A stretch of DNA of 64,000 nt from Vibrio atlanticus (GCF_024347315.1 NZ_AP025461.1:1-64000); one strand, 5' to 3'; numbered from the stretch's first letter, positions 11,673 to 20,307 are shown. Notes: generated by a model from the letters alone, not told the origin. Program-made: numbers and translations.

Positions 11673-12710
11673 TTAAAAACGCACTTCGACGGTCATCCCT
11701 TCAATCCAATATTCTCTAGGCAAGTCAGCCGTAAAGTTCAATGCTACTTTGAGATATGCCGGTTGCCCTTCAAAAGGGCTTGCTAATTGAGTAGGCAACT
11801 TACTGACGATTTCTACCGAATCTGCAATCTCAGCCTCAAAAGTACTACCATTAGGAAACCTTACCTTGGTATGAGCTCCTATTATCGCATTCTCTAAATA
11901 TTTAGGGTCTAAATACGCGACCACTTGCGGGGTGGTATTCTTCGCTATCGTTACAAGCTCGTCACCTTCGAACACTCTCTGTCCTTCAACGACATGGATA
12001 TCGACAACGCGGCCTGCATAGGGAGACTTAATCGACAGCTCTTGTTCAACTACACGTTTAAGTGCTAGATCTTTCATTAACGCACGTCGAGCCTGACTAA
12101 CCGGCCCCGCTAATTCTCTTTCTTGTTCAGCTCGTTTCGCATTTTGAAAATCAAGTTTTTGTCCATTAAGCTGATTGTTAAGTGAGTTACTCATTCCCAC
12201 TATACTTGCGTAGTCCACATCGGATACCTGACCTTTCTTCCTGTATTCTTCATAGCGCTTTTGAATTTGCTGTACCGTGTTTAAATTACTGCGCGTTTCT
12301 TCAATACCTTTCAAGTGCAGTAAGCCAATATCATCAGGAGACCTGATTTCTAAATCTAATAACTCAGCATGAAGAAATTCGATTTGCGCTTCCACTTCCA
12401 TATTAGTCAACTGAATCGCTGTCTCTGATTTTAGGATTTGACTTCCATCGTCTACAGGAATTGGGCCGACTACTCCTGCAACTTTAGAGGTTAAGGTTAC
12501 AGGATGCGAGGTAATGATTGCCGGAGCAATAACCAGAAAATTTGTCTTTAAGAAAAAATACGCTACGAATAATAGAGGGCTAACCACTAAGCTTAAGATT
12601 AAATACCAACGAAAGCGGTAGCCTCCTCTTTTCGCTTGTCCGTAAACAACTTTGACACCATCATCCGATTGAGGGTTATTCTTTTTATCAAGATGAAATT
12701 TCACTTTCAT
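11673..12710 (-). CDS. HlyD-family membrane-fusion / periplasmic adaptor protein of a polysaccharide locus
   Basis: 345 residues from the ATG at 12710, 3 bp after the stop of the glycosyltransferase gene; longer forms overlapping that gene are unlikely. A single transmembrane helix (about 35-55) leads into a periplasmic part. This has a biotinyl/lipoyl-like half motif near 85-100, a long alpha-helical hairpin (about 100-210, many Glu/Gln/Arg) and a second lipoyl/beta-barrel half with SPYAGRVVDIHVVEGQRV. The shape matches HlyD/EmrA adaptors and Alg44-like proteins found with processive glycosyltransferases. By context it carries a nascent polysaccharide across the periplasm (inference). Its expression may be reduced by the insertion upstream. 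Confidence 0.85.
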   Translation of the reverse strand: MKVKFHLDKKNNPQSDDGVKVVYGQAKRGGYRFRWYLILSLVVSPLLFVAYFFLKTNFLVIAPAIITSHPVTLTSKVAGVVGPIPVDDGSQILKSETAIQLTNMEVEAQIEFLHAELLDLEIRSPDDIGLLHLKGIEETRSNLNTVQQIQKRYEEYRKKGQVSDVDYASIVGMSNSLNNQLNGQKLDFQNAKRAEQERELAGPVSQARRALMKDLALKRVVEQELSIKSPYAGRVVDIHVVEGQRVFEGDELVTIAKNTTPQVVAYLDPKYLENAIIGAHTKVRFPNGSTFEAEIADSVEIVSKLPTQLASPFEGQPAYLKVALNFTADLPREYWIEGMTVEVRF

Positions 12711-12712
12711 TG

Positions 12713-13825
12713 TTAAAACCTTTTGCCTTTTTTCAATACCCACCAAGGAGCCATACTGGATTCTTCATGACTTCTTCTAAATAGCTCATTCACCATAGAG
12801 AACGCCGTAATCAACCGCATAAAGAACTGATAAAACGGATACAAGATTAGCCATTTTGCCATCTTAAGATCTTCTTTCGCTCTTTCGGAAACCAACCCAA
12901 TATAGACAGTAAAAAACAACAACACTGTCGACAAATAGACGCAGTAGATAAGGATAAGAAGTGCAGCAACAAAATCGAAGGGGTAAGCCCAAAATATGTA
13001 AAACATGAATAGCGAAACTAGAATGGGCAGCAATACGTTTTGTAGAACGCCATAAACTAAAGTAAATATAAAGTTTCCCCAACCGAGTAATCTAGGGGTT
13101 AGACCTTCATTGTGTTTCCTTAAAAACAGAAATAATAAGTCTCCATCCCATCTTAGCCTTTGTTGTACCAACCCTTTCAGTGTATCGGGTACATCAGTAT
13201 GGCCAACAGCTTTAGGTGTAAAAGCGAGTTTATTGTTTGGATGTCTTTTCTTGTACTGTTTGAGCCTCATCGTTAAGTCGAGATCTTCAGCAGTATGAGT
13301 ATCCCACCCTCCAACTTGCTTCAGAGTGTTCTTTCGAAAAACACCAAATGCTCCTGATATATTATTGAGAACACCCCAGTTGGATAGCCCCGTCTTACCA
13401 GCTTGCATTGATAACATATATTCAAGAGACTGCATTCGCGTAAGCAAATTTTCTTGCCAGTTTCTAACGCGTAAAGCACCTCCAGAAGCAATCACATTCT
13501 TATCAGTAAATTGCTTCATCATTTGTAACGCCATGTCGTTATCAAAAGAAGTATCACCATCAACATTAATAACAAAGTCACCAGTAGCGTTATCTAAACC
13601 AGCATTTAACGTTGATACGCGACCTCCTCTTTGCCACTTAGGAATGACACGAACATCTCTGTTTCTTACCGTTTTATGTCTTTGCTCCCCTCGCATTGCA
13701 GCTAAGTAGGTATCTTCATTTTGAGTTGCTCCATCGACTACGGCTAAAATCTCTATCTTTCCGGGATAAAGCTGTTCAACAAGCGTGTCGATCGTTATCT
13801 CAATTGCATCTCCTTCTCCATAACA
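12713..13825 (-). pseudogene. Membrane family-2 glycosyltransferase, 3' part, cut off by an IS91-family insertion
   Basis: This stretch encodes the C-terminal 370 residues of a processive GT2. The frame stays open and homologous upstream of the first internal ATG (13696), through YGEGDAIEITIDTLV, to the element junction at about 13825. Joined to the 5' part (16105-16320) it gives a continuous 441-residue protein. In that numbering the motifs are VVDG (100-103), DGD (160-162), TAED (249-252) and QRLRW (293-297), followed by C-terminal membrane segments. This is the hallmark of cellulose/hyaluronan/PNAG-type synthases. The sugar cannot be predicted. Translation could still restart at 13696, but the product would lack the N-terminal membrane helix and the first nucleotide-binding strand. 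Confidence 0.88.
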
Positions 13826-14077
13826 AATAAGGATTAAGGTGTTGCGCAGCCAACACTAAATCCCGAGTGTTGAACAAGCCCGAAGCCACTTTATTAAGTA
13901 AATTGTACGATTGAACTTGAAGGGCACATCGCTTTGAGGCTTTTCTCAAAGCGAGCGAAGCTAAGATAAGGTTGCGATAGCAATCTTATCAATCAGTTAG
14001 CTGTTTTCTATTTCTTTCGTCGTCACATCTCCTCTGTTTTCGTCAATGCCATTCTCCTTGTTATCAATGCCTTTCGG

Positions 14078-15130
14078 CTACATGGGTCGGCTCACTCCAA
14101 CACACGCCATCTCATGCTCACAGCAAGGGCAGATTCTTATCGCTTTGCTCCTTATCGTTGCCGTTAGCGGCGGCATCATATAGACCAAGTTCAATAACAG
14201 CAGTTGAATGCGGGCTCTTAAGGCGTGTGCTTGACCACGTAAAAAACCGTAATCTCGTACTCGCTGCAACCCTTTGGGCAGCGCGTGCTGCAAAATGAGC
14301 AGTAAGAACTTCAGAGTGGGCAAGGTGCGCGTTCGCCATGCATTGGTCTGGCTCTCTTTATAGCGGAAGGTGACAGTATCATCTGTAATACTGATGATGT
14401 CTTCATCAGGCAGCACACCACGATAGAGATAGCGAGCCAAATAGCTCAACGCAGCCTGACCGTATCCCACTTGTCTGCAATCGACCACCCATTGTTTGGG
14501 TATGCCACTCGGCAACCACAACGTTGGGTGTTGATTAATGGCCTCTAGCATTCTTGCTCGCCAGACTTTGGCCAAAGCAAACACGTTAAAAAGGTAATGC
14601 TTGTTGCCTTTGTGCCAGGTTTGTCTTGATGGGTCGTATTGGCCTGCCGCCACGATAATGTGCAGATGTGGGTGCAAGTTTCGTTGTCGGCTGTGAGTAT
14701 GCAACACGGCGGTAAAACCAAGTTCACCTTGGCGTTGCCGGTTGGCAAAATCCTTTAATACCCCTGATGCCACCTTAAACATACCGTTATATATCGCTTT
14801 AGGTTGATGTCTTGCTAAAACCCTTAGTTGATACGGCAAAGTGAAGGTCACCATGAAATAGTGAACAGGTAACCGCTTTTGCTGCTGACGTTGAAGCCAA
14901 TCAGCGGTGGTGCGTTGTTGGCACTGAGGGCAGTGTCGATGACCACAAGAAAGCGGTAATCGGTCGTCGTGATGGCAGTGGCTGCAAAACCACTGTGACC
15001 GACCTTGTTGCTCTGTTTTGCAACGGAGCATCGCCGCAATGGCCCGATGCATATCGCCATTGAGCTGCGCATGATAGTGACGCTTAAGCGTAGAGTGGTG
15101 TTGGCGAAGCAGTTCAATAAAGGTACTCAT
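14078..15130 (-). CDS. IS91-family rolling-circle transposase
   Basis: 350 residues. An N-terminal zinc-binding region (C49, C52, C62, C67, C70) is followed by the HUH motif HPHLH (153-157), which coordinates the metal, and the two-tyrosine motif YLARY (Y230, Y234), which carries the relaxase-type nucleophiles. This is the Y2 HUH nuclease of IS91-type transposition. It overlaps the upstream recombinase gene by 4 bp (ATGA type), so the two are translationally coupled. It appears intact. Confidence 0.93.
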   Translation of the reverse strand: MSTFIELLRQHHSTLKRHYHAQLNGDMHRAIAAMLRCKTEQQGRSQWFCSHCHHDDRLPLSCGHRHCPQCQQRTTADWLQRQQQKRLPVHYFMVTFTLPYQLRVLARHQPKAIYNGMFKVASGVLKDFANRQRQGELGFTAVLHTHSRQRNLHPHLHIIVAAGQYDPSRQTWHKGNKHYLFNVFALAKVWRARMLEAINQHPTLWLPSGIPKQWVVDCRQVGYGQAALSYLARYLYRGVLPDEDIISITDDTVTFRYKESQTNAWRTRTLPTLKFLLLILQHALPKGLQRVRDYGFLRGQAHALRARIQLLLLNLVYMMPPLTATIRSKAIRICPCCEHEMACVGVSRPM

Positions 15131-16014
15131 GTAATGCTCCCCGTTAAGTCTAGAGCGTCAGTTAAATGGTTGATGGCCATCGCCGCATCACGCTGTTTTA
15201 TCTGAGTCATTCGGGTGTAACGGGCAGTGGTATTAAGGCTTGCGTGACCCAGTAGCGTTTGCAGTGAACGCAGGTCAAGCCCTTGCTCAAGTAGGTGCGT
15301 TGCAAAGCAGTGTCTGAGTGAGTGGGGGCTGGCGTTTTTTTGGATGTCACACTCTTTGAGCACAAGCTTCATCGCTTTTTGAATGCCGCCTCTGTCCATC
15401 GGTGCGTCGTTACCTTTTCCAAGTCCGGGAAACAGTAAGCGAGGGTGCTTGTGGCTGAGCCAGTGTGTGCGGAGTGCCTTAAGCGTTCGCAGAGGAAGCG
15501 GCACCATTCGGTCTTTCCCGCCTTTTCCTTCCCGTATGTGAACCCGCATCGTTTGGCTGTCGATATCATGAACGGTGAGGTTAAGTCCTTCGCCAAGGCG
15601 TAATCCCATGCTGTAAAGAGTCAAGAAGAACACTTGATAGCGTGCCTGTCGCGTGTGGTTAATCAGCGAGCTGACTTGTTGCGGTGTGAGTATGTCTGGC
15701 AATCGTTTCACTTGTGGCGGCTTCACGATATTGAGCCATTCCCACTGTTTATCGAGCGTGTAGCGATAGAAAAACTGCAAGCCATTACGGTCGAGTTTAA
15801 TGGTGCTCCACGAGTGGGTTTGGATAAGAGACGCAAAGAACTGTTTGAGGTCAGAGGTTGTTAATGTATCAGGGGCTCGGTCGAAATGAGCGGTGATCCG
15901 ACGAACCGCACGGGAATAGGCATCAATAGTTGCAGGTCGTTTACCTTGCAGCTTTAGGTTGGTAAGGTGTTGTTCATAAAGGGTGTTGTAGCGTTTTAAG
16001 TCGGTGGCATTCAT
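15127..16014 (-). CDS. Tyrosine recombinase/integrase of the IS91-family element
   Basis: 295 residues with a SAM-like N-terminal core-binding domain (about 10-95) and a catalytic domain. Catalytic residues are R139 (GLRLGEG), K164/K167, HSLRH (H231, R234), H257 (LLGHAS) and nucleophile Y266 (TARYTRM). It resembles XerC/D-like recombinases. A tyrosine recombinase directly upstream of and coupled to the Y2 transposase is a recurring arrangement in a subset of IS91-like elements; its role in transposition is not well defined. It appears intact. Confidence 0.92.
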   Translation of the reverse strand: MNATDLKRYNTLYEQHLTNLKLQGKRPATIDAYSRAVRRITAHFDRAPDTLTTSDLKQFFASLIQTHSWSTIKLDRNGLQFFYRYTLDKQWEWLNIVKPPQVKRLPDILTPQQVSSLINHTRQARYQVFFLTLYSMGLRLGEGLNLTVHDIDSQTMRVHIREGKGGKDRMVPLPLRTLKALRTHWLSHKHPRLLFPGLGKGNDAPMDRGGIQKAMKLVLKECDIQKNASPHSLRHCFATHLLEQGLDLRSLQTLLGHASLNTTARYTRMTQIKQRDAAMAINHLTDALDLTGSIT

Positions 16015-16104
16015 AAGTTACTCCTGTCAACGACCATCAGGGTGATGGTGTTACAAGAGTATGGTTCGCACTCGTTTTACTCTGCCGCGTAGCGGCTTCG
16101 TTCA

Positions 16105-16320
16105 ACAAGTAATTACAAACGAGATGCTTGGGTATTCTTTTATCTCTATATCACTGGCCGAATAAGACCAGCGAAAGATTCCACTTAACACAAGCAAAAA
16201 GAGTGGGAGCTCCACTATAATCATCATGGGGAAAAGCATCAGCCAAAGCTCAGAGTTCTCTAAAAGCATCCCCCAGAAGTACTGTTGGAGATCAAGGCTA
16301 ACCGACAGCATAGATTTCAC
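16105..16320 (-). pseudogene. Membrane family-2 glycosyltransferase, 5' part (72 codons)
   Basis: This encodes the N-terminus: a hydrophobic segment (about residues 27-50, LWLMLFPMMIIVELPLFLLV) and the start of the GT-A fold (YPSISFVITC). The frame then runs into TGA (16102-16104) created by the inserted element. Removing the element rejoins GTA ATT ACT TGT with TAT GGA GAA and restores the reading frame exactly. The ATG overlaps the upstream TackOD1 gene stop by about 23 bp, indicating translational coupling. Confidence 0.88.
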
Positions 16321-17653
16321 TGACTTTACTTTCTAACCAATAACCAACATCTTCTTTCATTGTTGGATCGGGTATACCCCACGCAAAGACATTCAGCGTG
16401 AAATCATCATCTTCGATTAGAGAACAAAGTGCTTCTATTTTCCCGCGTAATACTTCTATATGTTCCATCTTAGCTTTAGGCATAAATACAAGAAGAACAT
16501 CGCTTTTAAACTGACAACAAATATCAGAATCTCTAAACAATCCGTTTAAACGCTCTGTAATTTGCTCGATTAAAGCAAACATTTTTGCGTCTCCATTTTT
16601 AGACACATACTGCGCTAAATCAGGCAGGTGTAACCCCAATAATAAGTGCTCTTCTTCGTGGCGAAGTGCAATTCTATTAACCCAGCTAAGAAGATTAGAA
16701 AAATACCCGCCGTCTACTTTCCCGCTTAAGGTCAGTTCAGGCGCCGATAGCTTCACTCCATGACGGAATATATACTCTCCCTGAACTCCAAGTTTCAGCG
16801 AATAAATCTTCCTAACAACCAACTTTGAAATATCGTTTTTTGTACCACACTCGAAACAAGAAGCTAATGTCTCCGCCTCAGAAAAAGAGTGAGAGCATGA
16901 GTTACATGTATGGGTTTCTAAAGGACGATCATAATCCACTCCAATATGTCGAAGCTGAGTCAAACATTTCGGGCATTCTAATTTTTGGTTGCGTTTGAAC
17001 AGCCCTTGTTCAGCAACATGGCCACACGTGAAACAATGGAGAGAGGTACGCTCAGTAATATCAATGTCTTTGCAAGAAGGACACGCTTCGATGTAGTTTA
17101 AGTGGGCACTGGCACATTCATGACACACTCTTACTCGATCGATTAAATCCTCAATTTCAAAAGTATCTCGCTTAGTCTCTGATAATACAAAACGATAAGT
17201 TGAACTTAACTCCGGATAGTAAAGCTCCACTAACGGATAGGAATATATCGATTTATGAGACAAATATTTGTGAGGTGATAATCGACGTGTTTGGTCCAAG
17301 CCTAACCACCCAACAAGAGGGTCTAATGTATCCGATGAGTCGATAATACTTTCTAACGTTCTTCGGTGTTGAATCACCTCTTCTTCAACACTTTCTGGAT
17401 TTAAAGTGCCGTCTGATAAACACTCTGATAATGCACTATCGTCTAAAACATAAATCTTCCAAGACCAAAATTTCCTGCTACGATGGAGTTGGCTCATCAC
17501 GTCGTCTTGCGAACTAAGATCGCCATTTAGAACTATGACGCCGCCCAATAATTCAGGGAGTTGATTAATGTCACTGACTGGCACGAGCTCAAATGATTCT
17601 CTGGTTTCAAGTGTAGGGGTTCCAAGGCAGTAAATTTTCAACTTATCTTTCAT
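16298..17653 (-). CDS. TackOD1-type zinc-ribbon signalling protein with degenerate GGDEF-like C-terminus
   Basis: 451 residues. An N-terminal receiver-like part (about 1-100) lacks clear phosphoacceptor geometry. The middle (about 175-270) has six CxxC pairs (C177/C180, C191/C194, C207/C210, C227/C230, C250/C253, C266/C269), a tandem zinc-ribbon array like the TackOD1 output domain. The C-terminal 150 residues resemble a GGDEF fold, but KSDVLLVF replaces the GGDEF signature, so cyclase activity is unlikely. It is the first gene of an operon with the glycosyltransferase and the membrane-fusion protein, with a 23-bp overlap into the former. A role in sensing or gating polysaccharide synthesis is inferred. 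The TackOD1 name is from recall, not a search. Confidence 0.75.
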   Translation of the reverse strand: MKDKLKIYCLGTPTLETRESFELVPVSDINQLPELLGGVIVLNGDLSSQDDVMSQLHRSRKFWSWKIYVLDDSALSECLSDGTLNPESVEEEVIQHRRTLESIIDSSDTLDPLVGWLGLDQTRRLSPHKYLSHKSIYSYPLVELYYPELSSTYRFVLSETKRDTFEIEDLIDRVRVCHECASAHLNYIEACPSCKDIDITERTSLHCFTCGHVAEQGLFKRNQKLECPKCLTQLRHIGVDYDRPLETHTCNSCSHSFSEAETLASCFECGTKNDISKLVVRKIYSLKLGVQGEYIFRHGVKLSAPELTLSGKVDGGYFSNLLSWVNRIALRHEEEHLLLGLHLPDLAQYVSKNGDAKMFALIEQITERLNGLFRDSDICCQFKSDVLLVFMPKAKMEHIEVLRGKIEALCSLIEDDDFTLNVFAWGIPDPTMKEDVGYWLESKVSEIYAVG

Positions 17654-17976
17654 TCATTAACTCCAATTTCTTGACGCCATTACCGTCAAATAAACGTAAC
17701 ATTTGAAATTTCGAGCGATGCTATTGCATTACTTACCCTTATACAAATACTAGATATCGATATGAAAACCGTCCAATCATTAGCCAAAAAGATTAAATAA
17801 GCTCACCAATTAATTAACACCTACGAAACATGAATATTGTTAATACTTGGCATCAAAGCGGTTACATTCAAATCTAAAAATAGGTGTTGATAAGTGTTAT
17901 TTTCGATAGCAGCACTTCCGGAATAATAGCGTTCTCAAACAAATTAAGCCTAATGCCCATGCTTTTTTGACCTCCT
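17654..17976. other. Intergenic region upstream of the TackOD1 gene
   Basis: About 320 bp of AT-rich sequence that must hold the promoter of the minus-strand TackOD1/glycosyltransferase operon. I see no confident promoter, operator or small gene. Confidence 0.5.
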
Positions 17977-18010
17977 AAAAAAAAGAGCTCAACTAAGTGA
18001 GCTCTTTTTT
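17977..18010 (-). terminator. Terminator of the ArsP-type permease gene
   Basis: A 12-bp stem AAAAAGAGCTCA/TGAGCTCTTTTT. On the minus strand it ends in a run of at least eight U. It lies about 48 bp past the permease stop and is symmetrical enough to act in both directions. Confidence 0.85.
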
Positions 18011-18057
18011 ATTATCGATATCTTGTTATCGTTAGTGTTGTTTCGTAGCGAGAACGA

Positions 18058-19158
18058 TTAACCAAAGATAAAGCTGTATAGGAAACCTGCAGCCATCGCC
18101 ATGCTTAGGATAACGAATAGAAATGCTGCAATCATTTGGTTTTTGAAGATTGATTTAAGCAGGATAACTTCTGTCAAACTTGCACCTGCACTACCAATGA
18201 TCAATGCCATTACCGAACCTAATGCCATACCTTTTTGTACTAGAGCAGCACTTAATGGGATTACCGCTTCAGCACGAATGTACAGTGGGATACCAATCAC
18301 GGCTGCTACTGGAATCGCATACCACATACCTTCACCGGCATACCGTACAATTAGGTCTGTAGGAATGAAGCCGTAGATGAATGAACCAATCGCAATACCC
18401 ATCATTAGGTAAGGGAAAACTTGTTTGAAGTCTTTCCAAGTTGAGAACCAAATTCTCATCCAACGGCTAGGCTCTTTCTTCTCTACGATTTCAGCCGTTG
18501 CGCTTCCATCCGCTGAACAGCATGAAACAGTCACTTGTCGCTCTTCTTTTTTCGAATCACAGCAAGATGTTTCTTTTGCCATTACTGGTGCAGGTTCACC
18601 ACATGCACTTGTGCCACATGAAGATTCTGTTTTAGCAGGTGCTGCTTTCTTAGGAGCAGAATCACCACAGCTAGTACCACAGCTTGAAGCAGAACCTGTC
18701 GATTCATACGCTTCAGGTTTTACGTAACGCTCAAAGCCAAGCTTCTCAAGTGCGTAACCTGCGACTACCGATACTGTCATTGCGACTAAGAAGTAGAACA
18801 CAGCCACTTGCCAACCAAACGTAATTACGAACAAACCAATGATCACTGGGTTCAATAGTGGGCTACCGAATAGGAACACCATCATTGGTCCAAAACCCGC
18901 TCGTGCACGCAGCAACCCTTTTAAGAAAGGAATGGTCGAACATGAACAGAAAGGCGTAATCGCACCCAGTAGCGCTGCAACCACATAACCCTTGCCGTTA
19001 CGCGAGCTCAGAATCGATTGAATCTTTTCTGGCGTAAGAAACTCTTGCAGAATCCCAACAATGTAGCTGATCGCTAAGAAAAGGATAATTAACTCTACTG
19101 CTAAGAAAGCGAACATATCAAGTGCGTCTTTTAGCATTGTTAACATTTCATTGCTCAT
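18058..19158 (-). CDS. ArsP/SO_0444-type permease with Cys-rich loop (metal or metalloid efflux)
   Basis: 366 residues from the ATG at 19158, chosen for the GGAGTT ribosome-binding site; a longer form lacks one. The family motif PFCSCSTIP (C71, C73) sits in the first membrane half and a related motif region lies in the second half (IRAEAVIPL), giving two four-helix halves. Between them an extended hydrophilic loop (about 150-230) has C160, C164, C181, C186, C199/C200 and C213/C214, a likely metal-binding segment. It is divergent from an ArsR regulator and a sigma factor. Related permeases export arsenic compounds or copper/zinc; the substrate here is not determined. Confidence 0.85.
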   Translation of the reverse strand: MSNEMLTMLKDALDMFAFLAVELIILFLAISYIVGILQEFLTPEKIQSILSSRNGKGYVVAALLGAITPFCSCSTIPFLKGLLRARAGFGPMMVFLFGSPLLNPVIIGLFVITFGWQVAVFYFLVAMTVSVVAGYALEKLGFERYVKPEAYESTGSASSCGTSCGDSAPKKAAPAKTESSCGTSACGEPAPVMAKETSCCDSKKEERQVTVSCCSADGSATAEIVEKKEPSRWMRIWFSTWKDFKQVFPYLMMGIAIGSFIYGFIPTDLIVRYAGEGMWYAIPVAAVIGIPLYIRAEAVIPLSAALVQKGMALGSVMALIIGSAGASLTEVILLKSIFKNQMIAAFLFVILSMAMAAGFLYSFIFG

Positions 19159-19217
19159 AATTAACTCCAAACTGGATTGAAGGTCGGGCTCTATGAGAAA
19201 AGTAACCAACCCTTAAT

Positions 19218-19370
19218 TTCGAATATTCTCGAATTATAGAAATAAACAGCTCCAGATCAAGCTTTACTTCGATAAAAATCGAAATGATTTTCTAAAACAC
19301 ACTTTTTCAATGACTTACACAGCCACCGTTTTTAAATTTGAATTCGGCATACATTTCGACTAACATCGAA
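19218..19370. promoter_or_regulatory. Three ArsR-type operators TTCGA-N6-TCGAA in the divergent promoter region
   Basis: Three inverted repeats with identical geometry lie at 19218-19233 (spacer ATATTC), 19268-19283 (TAAAAA) and 19355-19370 (CTAACA). The first is next to the permease start and the last is about 20 bp before arsR. They are the obvious candidates for ArsR binding, repressing both divergent transcripts until metal is bound. Confidence 0.8.
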
Positions 19371-19391
19371 ATTAAATCTTGAGGAGTTAAT

Positions 19392-19688
19392 ATGAACTTA
19401 GAAGTCGTTGCTAAAGCACTTAAAGAGTTGGGGCATCCTATTCGTCTAACTATTTATAAGAGTGTCGTTAAAGCTGGCTACCAAGGCATTGCAGTTGGCG
19501 GCCTACAAGAAGAGCTAGGCATTCCCGGTTCTACCTTGTCTCACCACATATCAAGCTTGGCGTCTGCGGGCCTAATCAGCCAAAGACGAGAAGGGAGAAC
19601 TCTATTCTGCGTGGCGGAGTATGAATGCCTAGAAGGTGTGATTGATTTCTTACAAGACGAGTGTTGCGTAAATGAACAGTGCAACTGA
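19392..19688 (+). CDS. ArsR/SmtB family metal-responsive repressor
   Basis: 98 residues with the winged-helix core ALKELGHPIRLTIYK and the recognition helix PGSTLSHHISSLASAGLI. Candidate metal ligands are C73, C79, C91, C92 and C97, with the C-terminal CC...C cluster being the most likely site. An AGGAG ribosome-binding site precedes the ATG. Its last codons overlap the sigma factor gene by 17 bp. It probably represses itself, the sigma factor and the divergent permease through the three TTCGA-N6-TCGAA sites. Confidence 0.9.
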   Translation: MNLEVVAKALKELGHPIRLTIYKSVVKAGYQGIAVGGLQEELGIPGSTLSHHISSLASAGLISQRREGRTLFCVAEYECLEGVIDFLQDECCVNEQCN

Positions 19689-20286
19689 TGCACCTTCGAA
19701 CGGGGCACCTTTGAATAGTACATCTTTGAACTTAGAACAGGTTTGGGCTGAGTATCAGCAAGCGTTAAAGTCATTCTTGCATTCTAAGGTCAACAACACC
19801 GCCGATGTAGACGACCTGCTTCAAGAGATCTTGATTAAGACTTATCAGAACTTAGACAAGGTACAAGATGCGAGCAGTGTTAAGGCTTGGCTGTTCCAGT
19901 TAGCCAACAACACCATTATCGACTTCTACCGTAAACATGCACGCCAACAACGTGATAGCCAAATTGATGCTGAAGATCTGTGGTTTACCGATTTAGACCA
20001 CGACTCTGAATTTAAGCAGAAGCTCTCATTGTGTATTGAACCTTTTATTCAGGCACTGCCAGAACAAAGTTCATCGCTACTGCTTGCTGTCGATATCAAA
20101 GGTCAAAGCCAAAAAGAGATCGCTGAGGCTCAAAACATCAGCTACTCAACCGTTAAGTCTCGTGTTCAGAAAAGCCGCGGGGATCTTAAGAACCTATTCG
20201 AACAATGCTGTAACCTGTCACTTGATCAACAAGGCAATGTGATTGACTGCGAGCTCAAACCAGATAACGATTGCAGTAAGTGCTAA
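19672..20286 (+). CDS. sigZ: SigZ-like ECF RNA polymerase sigma factor with Cys-rich tail
   Basis: 204 residues with sigma region 2 (DVDDLLQEILIKTYQNL, then WLFQLANNTIIDFYRKH) and region 4 (LLLAVDIKGQSQKEIAEAQ, STVKSRVQKSRGDLK). The C-terminal tail has C179, C180, C193, C201 and C204, unusual for an ECF sigma and possibly metal- or redox-sensing; no anti-sigma gene is adjacent. Overlap with arsR indicates translational coupling. The permease-ArsR-SigZ grouping suggests the sigma factor extends the metal response to other genes (inference). Confidence 0.87.
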   Translation: MNSATDAPSNGAPLNSTSLNLEQVWAEYQQALKSFLHSKVNNTADVDDLLQEILIKTYQNLDKVQDASSVKAWLFQLANNTIIDFYRKHARQQRDSQIDAEDLWFTDLDHDSEFKQKLSLCIEPFIQALPEQSSSLLLAVDIKGQSQKEIAEAQNISYSTVKSRVQKSRGDLKNLFEQCCNLSLDQQGNVIDCELKPDNDCSKC

Positions 20287-20307
20287 TAACCATCCCTAAA
20301 ATAGAAC

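Larger units (their letters stand above)
13824..16105 (-). mobile_element. IS91-family insertion element with an accessory tyrosine recombinase (about 2.28 kb)
   Basis: The element interrupts the glycosyltransferase gene. Flank comparison places it between CCATAA (ends 13823) and CAAGTAATTAC (starts 16106). The sequence AACAA is present at both junctions (13822-13826 and 16104-16108), so ends are ambiguous by a few bases or reflect a short duplication. The CAAG (CTTG) next to one end matches the known target preference of IS91. One end has a hairpin CAACACT/AGTGTTG (13851-13872), the other GCCGC/GCGGC (16084-16096); there are no obvious long terminal inverted repeats, as expected for rolling-circle elements. 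The 13874-14077 part is noncoding with another imperfect hairpin near 13969-13994. Confidence 0.88.

Noticed and set aside
13824..16105. Integron or phage integration module, because of the tyrosine recombinase
   Set aside because: The partner gene has HUH and YxxxY motifs of an IS91-type transposase, there is no attI or cassette array, and flanks show a simple insertion in one gene.
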